DNA from: Zonotrichia leucophrys gambelii
Lineage: Eukaryota; Chordata; Aves; Passeriformes; Passerellidae
Length of the DNA stretch: 64,000 nucleotides
Assembly: GCF_028769735.1 (NCBI RefSeq)
Contig: NC_088171.1
Location: 69,395,216-69,459,215, forward strand
Direction: 5' to 3'
Made by a program: the position numbers and the translations under genes
In this document: positions 49,701-63,400 of the stretch, in pieces
Layout: the number at the start of each line of letters is the position of its first letter
How positions within the stretch are numbered: the stretch's first letter is position 1
The notes under the pieces: generated by a model
Seen by the model: the letters and a program-made list of their open reading frames with translations, nothing else
The model's database searches: none
Told to the model about the DNA's origin: nothing

Positions 49701-50201
49701 CTAGGAATAGGGAGCAGGAATAAATCCAATGTGTCCTTAAGCAGTGTCATGAACTGAAAATTACATTAGTTTCCTAGGGTATCTGACATTTCTGGAGCTA
49801 ATGTGGAAATCAATATAAATCATTTTATAACAAGCCACATCTGAACATATTATAACGACAGTTTTACAAAACCAGAGAATTAGACTTTCAAGTCTTTTCA
49901 ACAATATGTGAGAAAGATACTCAAAGTCACATTTTAATTGCTGTAATCTTTTTTTATGTCCAGTAATATCAAGCCTAAATAAATAAATAAAATTGGCCAT
50001 GATTCCACATTTTGTAGGATATACCTCACCCAGAAAACTTGCCAGATATGTTGCTTAGAGTAATTGGCTCCTATAAATCCATAATTTGTATGGATGAAAA
50101 TCTGTATCAAAACCACAAAAAGCTCTTTGGTCTCCTATGTGCTTTTTAGCCTTAAAGCTAAAAAACCCCAAAACCATTAAATAACAGACTCTGCATCTTA
50201 C
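49701..50201 (-). other. EXOC2: EXOC2 intron, 501 bp
   Basis: Donor gtaaga, acceptor cctag. Nothing recognised apart from a small aaaaaccccaaaacc patch near 50160. Confidence 0.94.
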
Positions 50202-50283
50202 ATTTTTTGAACACTTGAACCTCTGTCTTTCCGAAGAGGGACTTGGCTTTTTCGTAGTCATTAATAACCACATCATAATCGCC
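50202..50283 (-). CDS. EXOC2: EXOC2 exon (about human residues 297-324)
   Basis: This 82-bp exon encodes [20 protein letters not shown] followed by EVQVFKK and the first base (T) of a Tyr codon. The acceptor is an unusual AAG type (tttttaag) and the donor is gtaaga. The segment belongs to the helical rod of Sec5 and is strongly conserved. It starts in phase 0 and ends in phase 1. It is preceded by the shortest intron in the window (97 bp) and followed by one of about 500 bp. Confidence 0.98.
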
Positions 50284-50380
50284 CTTAAAAACAAAACCAA
50301 GCATTAACATTTGTTAAGAAAAAGACCAATGTCAAAAGGCTACTTTCAGCAAACAGAAAATTATTTTTAAAGTATTATAC
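50284..50380 (-). other. EXOC2: EXOC2 very short intron, 97 bp
   Basis: Donor gtataa, acceptor tttttaag, with a T-rich tract before the acceptor. It is close to the practical minimum for vertebrate introns. Confidence 0.95.
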
Positions 50381-50526
50381 CTTCTGGATATTTCTTTCAA
50401 TGTTTAAGGGAAGATTGAAAAGAAATTTAAAGCGTTGAAGAACATTAAGCGCGTTTCTCGTTGAATCAGCTTTGTCCTTGCGACCCAGCACTTCTTGAAA
50501 TAAGGTATCTGCTGTGTTACTGGCTC
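50381..50526 (-). CDS. EXOC2: EXOC2 exon (about human residues 248-296)
   Basis: This 146-bp exon begins GA, completing Arg (A+GA), and continues [20 protein letters not shown] through [12 protein letters not shown]. It ends on a complete codon before donor gtataa. It encodes charged and leucine-rich helices of the Sec5 rod and looks identical to human as I recall it. The acceptor is in the context tagGAG, so a second AG lies three bases downstream. The following intron is only 97 bp, so this exon and the next form a tight pair. Confidence 0.98.
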
Positions 50527-53500
50527 CTATTTCAAAAAAAGGTGACAGTAAGAAAAAGTAGAGTAAGTAATCAGTTGAAATCACAAACAGGTTTTCTTCA
50601 TTTTAATGCGTTATTCAAGGTGTTTTTAGAGCAAATGAGTAATTACTGCTGATTTCCATACTTTTTTGTTTAACTGTGTTAACATTTTACAACTGCTGAA
50701 ATTCTATTTCAAAGTGAACCACTTAGCATTTTAATGTGGTAAGACCCCTGTGCGATTAAAAACAATCACTCTTTCCTATTTGAAATGCTTAGCTTTGCTG
50801 CAGATATTTTATAGTTTGCTTTGGCTCCAGATGTACATTTTACAACCAAATTATGCATCTCAGGATATAGAAAAAGTCATAGAAAGCTTTACATTTAAAA
50901 TAAGTATAATTGCATTTTGGTAATTAATGTCAGAGCTTCTAAAGTTATCACTGGGTTTTGCAAAAAAGTTTTTAATGTTTTAAAGTCAAGTCTTAAAAAT
51001 TATTAACAATATTTGAGCCACTTAAAAGTACCGATGGTCAAGACAAAGACAACGTCATGACTAAAAATGTCTAACTAGCTGGGCACTGTAACAGAATGAA
51101 TACAAATTGTCTTCACATTGCATTTAAACTCTCATCACACACAGGATGAAGCCTTAATCAACAATTTCATGTATTTAAGTCTATACTATCTACAAATACT
51201 CTTCAATAAATACATTAAAGATCGCCCTAAAACCTTTGCTGTCCTACACTAAAAAGCCTTCTATTTTCCAATAAAAATTGTTTCATAACACAGAATAATA
51301 AAATTTCATTTATAGTAGAGAAGAATTACACTACATATGAATATTAGCATTTTTCAACTTATGACTTACTTTTAATTAACCAAAACAAAACAGAAAAGGG
51401 GGAACCGCTTTAGCCTTTTTGATCATTGCATGTAGAAGTTTCTACATTATCTGGTCTAGTGACTATACTTTAAGCAAAGATGAAAAAAATTACATCAGTC
51501 TCACTGGGTGGCTTGCATGCCATTTTCTCTAGTCAACACTGTGGGTGGCCTGCTCATGTTAAAAGTAGTCTTTGTAAAATAATTGTTATATCTAAATAAT
51601 GTTTAAACTTTGTTGAAATTTTGAAGCCTTGATGTAAAAAAAGTTTTGTCAGGACATCTATTTCCACCACATACTATTCAGGATAGAACACTTTAATCCA
51701 TTAAGGAGAAATGCACAATGAAAACAGTTAGCTGCACATTTAAATACAGATCACTGTTAAAGTATGATTTTTCTCAAGGTTATAAGAAATGATTGTTTTG
51801 TAAATCTTTCTAGTAAATAACATTTTGTTTCTTTGAATTCATATGTTTCTTGTGCATTCTTTTAACACTCCAGAAGCAATGTGCTTTACCTGGGAATTAA
51901 AGTTATATTCACAAAGTTTTTTTGTTTTATTTTTTTTTTAATTTAATGCAAACCTTTTTTGAAAGGTAATTGACAACTGCAGGAAGACCACAGTGAATTC
52001 TATTTTCAACTCTTTATGAAATCCTCAATTCAGGTAAATGATTCTATTTTTTTTAGGGTATTTTTGGTTAATAGAATATGATTCTATTTTTTTTCTGTTT
52101 TATAAGAAATTGAAATATATCAAATTACTTAATAATGTATTCATAAAATTCAATACTTCATGCAAAACAGGTCTATCTTGGAATTAAAATATTGTAACAT
52201 TTCTTCCCTCCGCATCCCTCCAAATTCTTTCTACAATAACAATCTTTATCTCTTGATTACTGATGAACCATCCATGGATAAAGTTTCAGTTCTTATATGG
52301 ACTAATTATGTTTTCAAAATGTATGATTCATGTATAGTGCATGAATTTTTTTACTTCAAAATAAATCTCTAGTTATTTAACAGTTGTCTGTCTTAGAGCC
52401 TGACAAAAACCCTACATAAAGGAACTTGATTTACTTCCTTTAATATACATTCTTCATTAAATTAATTATAAGGCACTGTATGTTTTTAATAAAATAAATT
52501 TAACATCTTGTTACATCTATACTTATTGTATACTTGTTACATATATACTTATTATAACATCTGTAATTCCAGCTAAAACACCAAACTGTTCTTTCACTAT
52601 AGCAAGCCACTTTAATTCACGAATTTGGAACTCTCTTAACATGCATTCAGATGCTGTGGAAAACATGCTAATTTTTAAGGGTTTGTAACCAAGCTCACAC
52701 AACAGAGCTTGTCTCTCAAAACATGCACCTACAGTCCATAAAATGCACAATTCAACTAAAGAATTAAAGTCATCTTTGAAAGCAGTCCCTGCTACTCATG
52801 GATTATGGAAGCTTTTCAATGGTCAGGCAAGAAACAAAGCTTTGATCCTAAACTACTTTGCATAATATTATTTACTCTTTTTAAATCCTTGTATTCCTAC
52901 TTCCCTGCCTCCCACCCATCATGACTTGCAAAGTATCATGAGGAAAAGCAGCCAATTCTTTTCATAGCAGAGCCAAACTTCAAACCACTCTGAAGTGTCT
53001 GGCACAAGTTCCTCTACCGTTCCAGCTTGAAAAAGACAGTTTGCATTGTCTACATGGAGAGTTCAGCCACCATTTATCAAATGAAACAGTAATTATATAT
53101 TATAGGTAAATTTGTCTTATATAAGTGTCTATAGGAAAATAACACAGACCTAAGTTTTTGCTTTTTTATTTAAAATCTCTTACATGATTTAATACAAGGG
53201 AAAGTGCTCTCCAAGGAATCTGTGCTTGGAGCATGACACGGCTTAAATACAGAGCACTGAGGATTGCACTGGAAAATTTCAACAAATGCTTCTTTTCTCC
53301 TACCTAGATGTACCAATATTCTGCACACAGACACACGCTACAGTCGTTATATAGAGGTGTGAAGCTTTATGTGGTGTTTTTTGGTGATTTTAAAATTTTT
53401 TGGCAGTTTGGTTTTTTTCATTTCAGCCATCAAAATGAGGGAATAACAATGTTCAAAGTACATCTTTATTGTGAGCATCAAGGAATCCTGACTAAAAAGG

Positions 53501-54398
53501 ACTTGAGCTGTTCACAAAACCCCCTGCTTTCTTTGTGCTCCCCACACAAACACACATACAGTCACTGCTTTCTTCATACAAGAAAAGAAAAACAGTGAAC
53601 TTCCATGTCACTTTCTTGATTTCATAAAACACAGTCAGACTTTCCAACACTGAGTCAGCTATCTGCATGTCATTCCTGCTTATTGATACAGCACTAAGGG
53701 AAACATCCCTTCCTCTGTGAAAAAAATCACAATGAAACAAAGTAAAATTATCTTGGCAGAAGTCCCAGAATTAAAAAAAAAAGAAAAAAAAGGAACTTTT
53801 TTGATCTGATGAAACACATACCAAACTGCAGCAAATTCAAGCCATCTCTCTCAATGCAACCTTACAGCTAATACAGATAAAGAGAAAAGAAAATACTGAC
53901 AGCTTTTCACGGTTTCTAGAAAAAATGCTCATGCCAAATAGTCTAAATGCCAGCACATTAAGTGAAAAATATCCTGTCAATAGACCTTGTTACTGCAAAT
54001 ATCTTATAACTGGTTTTTTTTCTGCCTTTACTTGAACATCTCACAATCCTGGTATTTAGCTCAGCCCACCCTTCTACACTTCTGTCTATCCATGTAGTTC
54101 CTTCGTTTTCCTCATCCACTGAAATTGTGAGCCAATCAAAATGAATCTAAAGTAAACACTTTAGAAAATCTTTATTTTGATATTTATTTGCTTTGTTATC
54201 ACCAAGACTGCCCAAAGTCATGGCAACCGCTGCTACTTATTTCAAAAGATGCATTATCACACCTTGGAATCACTATCACCAAACAGGGAAGGGACGAGAG
54301 ACTGTTTTCTACTTTCTACAATATTCCTAGGAAAATATTAAAGCCTGTTAGAAAGTCCAAAGTCCATAAATAGTTGCTGCTGGAAGGACAAAACTTAC
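50527..54398 (-). other. EXOC2: EXOC2 intron, 3.9 kb
   Basis: It contains the 26-bp tandem duplication (52507-52558), and a direct repeat of atgattctattttt at about 52039 and 52079, 40 bp apart. AT-rich throughout, with nothing else recognised. Confidence 0.92.
52507..52558. repeat. 26-bp tandem duplication
   Basis: Two adjacent copies of a unit beginning cttgttacat and continuing tatacttatt are slightly diverged. They lie in AT-rich intron sequence between the exons at 54399 and 50526. Confidence 0.85.
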
Positions 54399-54479
54399 TG
54401 TTCAGGACATTCTCCAGTTTTTGCGTCATGGATCCTTCTACTTTTTCCGTTCCATCCGCTTCCAGTTTTTGATGGATTG
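54399..54479 (-). CDS. EXOC2: EXOC2 exon (about human residues 221-248)
   Basis: This is the most 5' EXOC2 exon in the window, 81 bp long. It translates as a partial Ala codon (CA), then [15 protein letters not shown]...ENVLN, then one base (A) of an Arg codon. The acceptor reads ttctag and the donor gtaagt. The segment lies just after the linker between the TIG domain and the helical exocyst rod. It begins the long N-terminal helical region by which Sec5 packs against partner subunits (family knowledge). Conservation with human is essentially complete over these residues. The split Ala codon (G+CA) requires the preceding exon to end in phase 1, and that exon lies above 64000. Confidence 0.97.
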
Positions 54480-57400
54480 CTAGAATAAAGAGTCTAGTTA
54501 AAATGCAGAACATTTTAATAGGTGGGAACACATTACATCAAAGTGACACTTTTAAACATTTTTAAAATTAAAAATAAAGTGTTATTTTTCTCTTTAGACA
54601 CAAAAAAATACAAACATGCTTCATGGCAGCAGAGCCTAGTGGAAGACAGGGCTTAGAGCCAGACACTGCAGAATTTTAACCATTACTTTGACACAACTTC
54701 CTGTATCTTCTTGAGCAAGACAGTAATGCTTAAGGGAAAAAACCCACAAACATATGGACAGAATAATCTGTTAGTTATTATAATCTAAATTAGCCATCTT
54801 GTACAGATATTAATTAAAATTTGCATTGTGAAAAGTACCATTTAAACACATACTACTTCTGCTTTGTAAGCCACAGATGTCACAAAAAAGAAATTACCAA
54901 TAATTTAAGGGTAGAAAGAGAATCACTGGGAACCTTGATGATCCCTTCATCTATAAAAAGGCACTCTTAAAATACAATTTAAGAGTTTCTTGAAGCATTA
55001 ACCATTATCACAGTGTTTCTGTGTAATTTTGCTCAAAACAACAGGAAAACAGAGGAGATGTTTAATTTTTTTTCATTATGCCTTTTTTTTTTTAAGATGC
55101 TATTTTCTCCTATCCTAAAATGCTAAAATCCTGAACTCTTATTTCTGTGTGGTATTACTAATGGAAGAGGAAATGCACAGTGCCAGCGCTAATTTATTAT
55201 TTTACTGTAATTTACTCTAATATCTTTCACAGGGAGGGGGAGACTAACTAGCATAGTCTAATGACACTATCTTATTCTGAAAATATGAACAATGTATGTA
55301 GTGTAGGTAGTCCTTTTTTCTACTTCCCCTCTATCACACAGCCCTCCTTCCCTCTTCTACTGTTCAGCATAATCAGCACAAACCAGTATTCTTCTCTTTT
55401 AAAGTATTATTCCTGTACATATGCAGCACATATAAAATAAGACTTCCCTTTCAATTTTTTAATCTGATAACGTATAAAATGTGCTCTATCAAATAGCCAT
55501 CAGCTCCTATTGCTTCAGATATATTTGAGGCTTAAAAAAACCTCCTACTGCTTTCTGCTGGTTCTCAGTAGAATGGAGTGAAGCTAAACTACCCTTGAAA
55601 ACAATGATACTCAGTGCTTTGAAATAAGCAAGTAATGATATATTTTAGTTCAAAACACAGATACAGTTCTGAAAGCAGCCTCTCAATTGTTCCAGTTTAT
55701 CTTGCTCCAGTTTGTATGGCAGAGTAACTTAAGCTTCCCAGCTGGATTCTTTTAAGGTGAAAAAACATTAGAAGAAGCACTCCAAGACTACATCTGATGT
55801 GCTCAAAGAGATACCTGGAATTCAATCTACTGGGTGAAGTTTGAACTCGTCTGAAATATTGCCATAAACTGCACATACCGTGCATACAGAGATGCCATTG
55901 CCAACTGGTTTCCTCTCCAGTGCCATCCCTATTTGCTCATGCCATGTAGATGCAAGCTAACAAGTCAACATGGACAGGAACCCTGGGGCATCAGTCCTAC
56001 TGTAAGGAGTGAGCGAGGGTGGCTATTCTGAAAGAGAATGGCCCTTAGAAAGAGTCTCCAGCCTCTTTCAAAGGAGGAATTTTCACTGGGGGGAGGTAGA
56101 GGAGACAGGGGAGTAAAACCAGTGCATAATTAGAAAAAAAAAAAAAAAAGAAAAGAGAAAAAAGAAGGAAAATTTCATTATTCTCAAACACCCAAATTTG
56201 ACCCTTCAATCCCTTGATCATACACAAAGAATTACAGGAAGTCTTGCTCTCATGGAAATATAAAAGCAACTCCATTTTCATTCTTAAAGTCATCAGAGGG
56301 GGAAAAAATCTAATTAGGACACCATATTTATTAAGATAATCAATGTTGAAATGAAACTGACAGATTTTTGGGACTGATCTATCTATCTATCTTAGAAGAT
56401 GGTGTGTTGTTAGCCGCACATATTTTGTGTACAATGGGGACAGCACTTACCAACAAGAATACTTCTACAATTTTTTAACAAAAGCATTAGTGGCTCTACT
56501 GACATGATTCCAATTCTACATATCATTTTCAGACAGAGGCAGTCAATTATTGTAGTGCAATTACTTTACATACTGAAAAGCAAGTTCAGCAGAACGGCAA
56601 CCACAACATAAACAGGCATTTTAAAGCCAAATGTTGCAAGTACTATTGGAATCACATCAAACTGTAATGATTTTAATTTACATAGTTTGAAGTCATTCTA
56701 TGAAACATACTTTTGAAAGATACTTTAAAAATAGACATGGATAAAAATCTAAGTTACACACTGCCTCAGAGGTTTTTAAAATTTGGCATTTTGGAACCAT
56801 TAATTACATACCACTAATTGTTGACCAACGCAGTATCATGTAGCTTCTGAAGGGGGCACACCTAAGCATTTCCAAAAATGAACTGTAATATCCAAACCTC
56901 TATCAAAGCATACATACTGGCAACAAAAGGTAACACATGATGAGGACTTTTTCCTCATACATAAGTTTTGGAAGAGCACTACCTACCATGTTAGAACCTT
57001 CAAAAAGCCTTAACATGTAGGTTCTTATTACGAAGGCAGCTTATTTAGAAATTATGATGATATTAAAATACATGATCTTTAACCAGTTGCTGAATGCAAT
57101 TCTCTTTCTCATCTTATTCAGAAAAGAACATACAATAGCAATTTACCATTCCCTCGCCTTCCTTTTAGAAGGCAGAAAATAATTTCTTTTCACATTGGTA
57201 GCTATTGTGCACAGCAACCTGGAAAACAGTATTCATGAATCTTAGTTTGAAAATTTTGATGTTTTAAACCCAGGAAGAATGGTCCTATTAAATCAATTCA
57301 AAATGCACTTTCAGACAGAGAAAAGTATGTCAGTCGGGAAAAAAAAATAAAATAAACCAAGGTGTTGAGTTTCAGAAATGTGGAAAGCACTGCAGAGTAC

Positions 57401-60400
57401 AGATAAAGGCATATTAAGCATATGTAACTAGGAGTGTAAAAAAAAAGGCATTTTTGAGCCATTGTCTGAAATAAGGTATTTTAGGACATTCTGTAAAGTC
57501 TAAACCTACTTAAATTACTCTGTGTTCACACAATAAATTTGTTACATTTCGTTCTACATGTTTAAGCTACTTTGTTTACTGCAATTATTTTTACACATGA
57601 TATTCCGATTTAGCAATAGAGAGAGAACATTCATTGTGTTCCAAGGCTGAGTTACAAAAGAAAAAAAAGTCTTAAGTTTCCACAGTGAAAAAGTCTTTCT
57701 AATAAAGTCTGAGCTTACTCCATCTGCATCAAATGATTTTGAAAATGCATGTTCCTTCCACGGAGACCAGACAAAAAGTCGTTGATTTAGAAGTTTAGAC
57801 AAGCAAAACTATATGCAGTCAAGAAAAGTATCTGTAGACCTCATCTTTGAAAGGGATCTAGAGATAGTCAAGTTATTTTTTTCTCTGAAAGCACTAAATC
57901 CATCTAATAGTGGGAAGATACTGTTTGGGACAACCCTGTTCTCCTGTACCCAAAGTGCTTCCTTTTGCTGGATCTAGCTGTGACACAGCTGCAGGACAGC
58001 TGCAGTGAGATAATCTGGTGCAAAACTACTAACTCAGTAAGGAAGAAATGTTGCTTTACTGATCAGTGAGCTTGTCTCAGTGGGAGCACTGCAGTATAAG
58101 GAAAGGTGCATATGGCCAAGGGAAGGTGGAAAGACATCCTATTCTTTCCACACTATCAGTACTTAAAATGACCTTCAAATGCAACTTCTTACTCTCAACT
58201 CATCACTGGCTGCAATAAGAAGAGTAAGGAGAAAATTTTAGGTCTTTGAAGGCTTGAAGTAAAGGATGGATGGGATTTTTCTTGAAATGTCAGATACCCT
58301 GGATTTCCCTGGCACCAGATTTACCAGAAAAGCAGTTGGAAACCTAGGAGCATCTGTTTTTAGGAGCTTTACAGTAAGAAGCATACAATAAATAAAAATG
58401 AGGAAAGGCTACATCTGGATGCTTCAACTAAGGCCAGATAACTGTATTTTGTATCATCTTTGCCAGAAAGTGCTCACGTTTCCCTAAGTCAGGATATTTA
58501 AAAGCTTGCAAACTTCACAGCTGCAGGCAGATACTGATTAAAAATAGTGAAGAAACTAAGTTCAAAACTCACAACCTCTAACTGCAACTAAACACACCAG
58601 AACACATGCAAGGTTTAATCTGGTAAATAAGCCAATATACAGGCTTTGTATTAAAATAAACTGCAATTAATTCATTGCTACTTGTGTTGAAAACAATCTT
58701 ATTTAATCTAAGAAAGGCTATGGGGATTTTTGTTAGATTTATGGTAACCATGAATCTAGTAAATTAAACCACACTTCCAGGATCACACGGCTTTTCATTT
58801 GCAAATGTCATACTTGATTTCCTTATTAGACATTTTTAAAATGTATTTTGAGATAGGCACCAGGCTCGGCATTCTCAAAAGTTCCTCAGCCTCTCAGCTC
58901 AAAGAAACACAGATGAACATTTTCTACCATTTTCTGACTAAAGGAAGGCTAGAAATGCATTTGGCATATCTGAAAATCTTACTCATTTTCATAGAATCGC
59001 GGTTAAAGAAAAAAGTATTTGAAATAAATCACATCCTTTTAGTCAGATGCAGAAATCAGGAGGGGAAAAATACAAGAAGTGCAAGGCCGACTCAGAAAAG
59101 TCTTTAAGAAGATCTGATGTGATAACTAAGAACCTGGCACCAAAGAACAGTAATGGAGGAATGAAGAACACGTCAGAACATAGCCAGGACTTATGCCTAA
59201 TGCATGAATAAAAATGCCTTTGGTTTCCTTTATGGGAAAATTAACAGTGTTTTGTAATTTTAGCAAAATATAAGAAGGTCATTGATGAGGAGAGCATCCC
59301 TATGTAAGGTAAAATCTGTTTGAATGAATTTAACTGGACTGCAGGACTGCATATAAAGAGGAAAGCAATAAAGACAGAATGCCATGAGTGGAGCTCCTAA
59401 TACATTACTCTATGAAAATCTGAAAAAAAAAAAAGTAGTAGTTTTTTTCCTTCGGCCATTGGTTAATAGTGCTAAGTCTAGTTTGGTTTGGTCATTCCTG
59501 CAGTGCCCCTTGAGAATTCTAGGTATTTTTGAATTGGCATAGCAAACTCAGCTTTGTTTTGGTTAACATTATTAATCCTAGCAAAAATGACAAAATATTG
59601 AACTAAATGCAGTACTGTCTTAAGTTGCCTTTTTGTGTTTTGTTTCTCTAGCATTTACTTCCTCAAGCTTGTTTACCCAACACAGTGGAAAAAATCGAAG
59701 AAAATGGACAGAATTAACATGATATTTTAAGGTAATTGAAGCACAGTGCTAGGAAGGGAGGCTTTATTAATATATAAACACCAAAAACTTTAGTCTAAAA
59801 ACATGATGAGACCAGAAAACTTGTTCTCAGATGGATTTATATTAAAGCAAGTCTGATTTCTCTGGGTGAATCTTGGAAATAGGCAGGAAAATGTGGCTTA
59901 TTATTCTGCCTATGGATGCACTAAAAATTCCAGGACTGGATCCAGGCCTTTGCCAGAACACTTCCGAATTGAACATTACAGAAAATGCTATTCTCTCTTT
60001 ACTGGCACTAACTTTCTGCCTCTGTGAAATGTAAAAGTAGCAAAAAAAAAGAGAAGCTTTTAGATGTTGCATTTAAAAGGTGGTATGGAAATCAAAATGG
60101 AATAATGTAGCATGAAATAAGGGGGTTTTATGGCTTGCAGGATAAATCTTGATCAAATTTAATCACAGGTAACTTTTTTGCACACTTGCAATCAATTGCA
60201 GAATTAGCTGTTTGAAAATTGCAATTGCAAAATGTATTTCTCTTTCTACATGCTTTACTATTTTTCAAATTCAAACAAAAGAGTTAACCTACCTAAAAAA
60301 AAAAAAAAAACAAAACAAGTTCATAAAATATAACAGCCACACACACAGTAACTATAAGCACTCAAAATTACATCCCTTTAGAGAAATTCTGCCAGTAATT

Positions 60401-63400
60401 AGCTCACATCTCTAAAACAGTAACTGATGAGGAAGATACATGATCAGCCAGCATAAAAGCAGAGCTTGGGCAGAGAATTTTCACTATGACCTGTGACAAT
60501 TGCTGCTGTTTCCCATATTTTCTAATCAAATTTTCTCTTGCTTGAGACAAAAATATCCCAACTCCCTACACAATACCATGCTAGGATCTGCACCAAAGGA
60601 AAGCTGAGTCTTTTATCAATTGTGGTAACTTTTGCTTTTATAAAACTGCATTAAGGTAACAATTGGCGTGCTAAAAAATTGACCCTAAGAGCTGCATGAA
60701 GAGGAAGCATTCACCCGAGACTAAACTATCTACCACCACTTACATACTTTATGGCACCCCTTTGTCAGGTCATCTTTCTCTAAGAATACATTTCTCATTT
60801 TAATGTTCCTCTTGTTATCTAGCGGTGAAAGATCAGAACACAAGTTTTCAACAAGCAAAATTAAATTAAGTTTAATTTAGCACGGCTATTTTTAGAATGC
60901 CTAATTTAGCACATCTATGTTTTTAGTTTGAATACTGAGAAGGTCTATAAATGTAAGGAAAAATATGAAGCAATGACAGTACTTATCCTTCTCATTCAGC
61001 TTTTGTCTGTAAGGGTAGCACAAAGATGATTCAAGTATTCAGATAGGAGGACCCACTTGGAAAGACGGACAGTGAGCAGAGACCATATCAGTTATTGCTT
61101 CATGATACTACATGGAGGCATGATCATAATTCTTAACTTGAAATAATGTAATTTGCACCTGCTTTGGGGCGCACACATGCAGGGGAACTGCCTCTCTGAA
61201 GCGACTGGTATGCTCTCAGATACATGCAGCATCATTTTTTTGCCAGCTTGTTTCCATGGCCCTATTCTTTCTTATGCTCTAAAAATGGTCATCTTTGAAA
61301 TCACTAGCTGTAACAGCAGAATGTTCTTACCTTGCAAAGACAATATTCTATACTAGAAGTAGGAGGAGGAGGAGGATAACACTAATAGACACACATCACA
61401 CAGAGAAGTAGAAACACAACTATTCCAGACATTTCAAGTCACCTGTACAACATTTAGGTAGCAATCATATATTTGAATTTCATTTACTCAGATTACGAAA
61501 AATCCATACTCTTTGAAAAAATATACATGAGAGTAAAGTAAAGCAAAAGTGTGAATTAGATTTGCTACAAAACAGCAATGTGACAACAGCAAAACCTGGT
61601 ATATCATCCCAATCCCATGTTACCAAGCAAAACCAGTCATGCACTAGCCTGCATGGCTTTTTTAAATTGGGAAAAAGAAAATAATTTCAAAATTAATCAT
61701 CAATCTAGTTTGCAAACAGAATCACTAATGAAAAATTGGCTCTATATAATCTCTTTAAATTCAAATATAACAAAATTCCTCAAAAGTTTGAAGTGAAGGG
61801 ACACATTTAAGACAGACTAGCATCAGTTTTTAGCTTCTCAATTTTCCAGTCTGACTCAGAATTGAATATAGCTCAGGTGATTTTTTTTGTTTTACTTTAG
61901 GAGAAAATGAATTTAACAGACATAATAGCAGCAGCACAGCCTGACTCCAACCCTGGATTACTAACATGCTCATACTAGAATAAGCCTTAGGGAATGAACT
62001 GTAAAAATAGTCTACAGAAAGAAAAAAAACCAAAACCAAATAAAAGAAGCAGGCATTGGCCAGATTAGGATCATTTCAGCCATACCATCCTAGCTTATGT
62101 ACTAATAAAGGTAGAAGACAAAGGCCAACTATAGTCCAAGGTCCCTATCATGCTGGTACTCCCACAGGCCATGTATCTGAACAGGAGTAAGAAAGGGACA
62201 AAAGGAACAGTGCTCTAACAGTCAGCAGCGCTTCTTTTGTACAGACTTCTTTCTGAAACTCACAAAAAATGTGTTTGTAGTTGTAATTGCAAAAAAACTG
62301 TTGCCATGGCAAACTAGAGAGCCAAATCTAAACCTCAAATTTGCTCATGATATCTGTGTTTTAAAGACATTACAGCATCTTCTTTACCTGCCAATAGAGA
62401 CGTCACACTTACATGTTTTTGTATAAGTGAGTGACTGAAGTAGTCATTTCACTATTTTTTTCCTGTCATTTAAATAAGAAGAAACTGCAGCCTTAGGTTC
62501 ATTGCAAAGAGCATTTCAGAAAAAAATATACTGAAAGAAAATTAATTTGCTAACTTTCCTAACAACTTCTGTGTGGGACTTGATTTGCTCATGACGGTAA
62601 AATACGTCCTAACTAAAAACACATAAACAGGCACCCTTTTAGGAATGCTACTTTCTAGGCTGCAAGTAGAGTTACAGGAAATGAACCAGCTGAACTCCAT
62701 GACACTGACAAGTAGGTCAAGTTGAGATAAACCCTGCTCTCCTCAGCTCAGTTTACAGCTCCCTTCAGCTGATGAAACAAACTTCCTGTTGAACATCTCC
62801 TCTGCAGAGTCACTGTCAAACTGTCAGCCAAGCTAACAGGCAGAGAGACATGGGGATCTGATAAAGTTATTTTATTTTCCCAGAAATTAAACCAAACAAG
62901 GATGGGTTCTGGTCAATTTGAGCTCTTATTTTCTTAGCAAACAGCTTCTAAATCACAAAATACAATAAACATCTAAGGACTGTTTTTTGTGCTTTCCATT
63001 GCTTATTTATGAAAATATTAATAGTCATTTAAATGTGTAATAGAGTCTGATAGTACACTTAAGATCAGACAGAATTTACTCATCCTAACTAATGAAAAAA
63101 GCTGCACAATAATCAGCAATTCTGGGTTTCCTTAATCAAGATAAATATACATTTGCAACAAACACTGTTAAATGTATAAGAGTTTTAAAAAGCATGTATA
63201 AAAGGTGTAGAAGAGTATGAAGTAACTGGAGAAGCAAGTGTTATACCTCCTACTGTGATCCTCCTATGAAAAGTTATCCTGTACTAATTTTGGGAGACTT
63301 AAGAGAAATAAGTGCTCACAAGTACCTCTGTTCTATAACTACAATGCAACAGACCTGCAGTTTATGAAGCATAACCACTGGGGTTAGAAGATGTGTTCTA

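Larger units (their letters stand above)
12009..54479 (-). other. EXOC2: EXOC2 (Sec5) gene, internal part: 17 exons, both ends outside the window
   Basis: Sec5 is a subunit of the octameric exocyst, which tethers secretory vesicles to the plasma membrane before SNARE-driven fusion. In the family, Sec5 packs with Sec3, Sec6 and Sec8 and its N-terminal TIG domain binds active Ral GTPases. That N-terminal domain is not in this window. Seventeen minus-strand exons translate to a continuous vertebrate Sec5 sequence matching about human residues 221-794. Every junction has an AG acceptor and a GT donor, except one GC donor, and every split codon is restored across the join. The 573 complete codons contain no stop. 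Human numbering comes from recalled sequence, which closes correctly on the known 924 residues. Exons for the first ~220 and last ~130 residues were not found and should lie in the neighbouring sequence. Confidence 0.97.
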
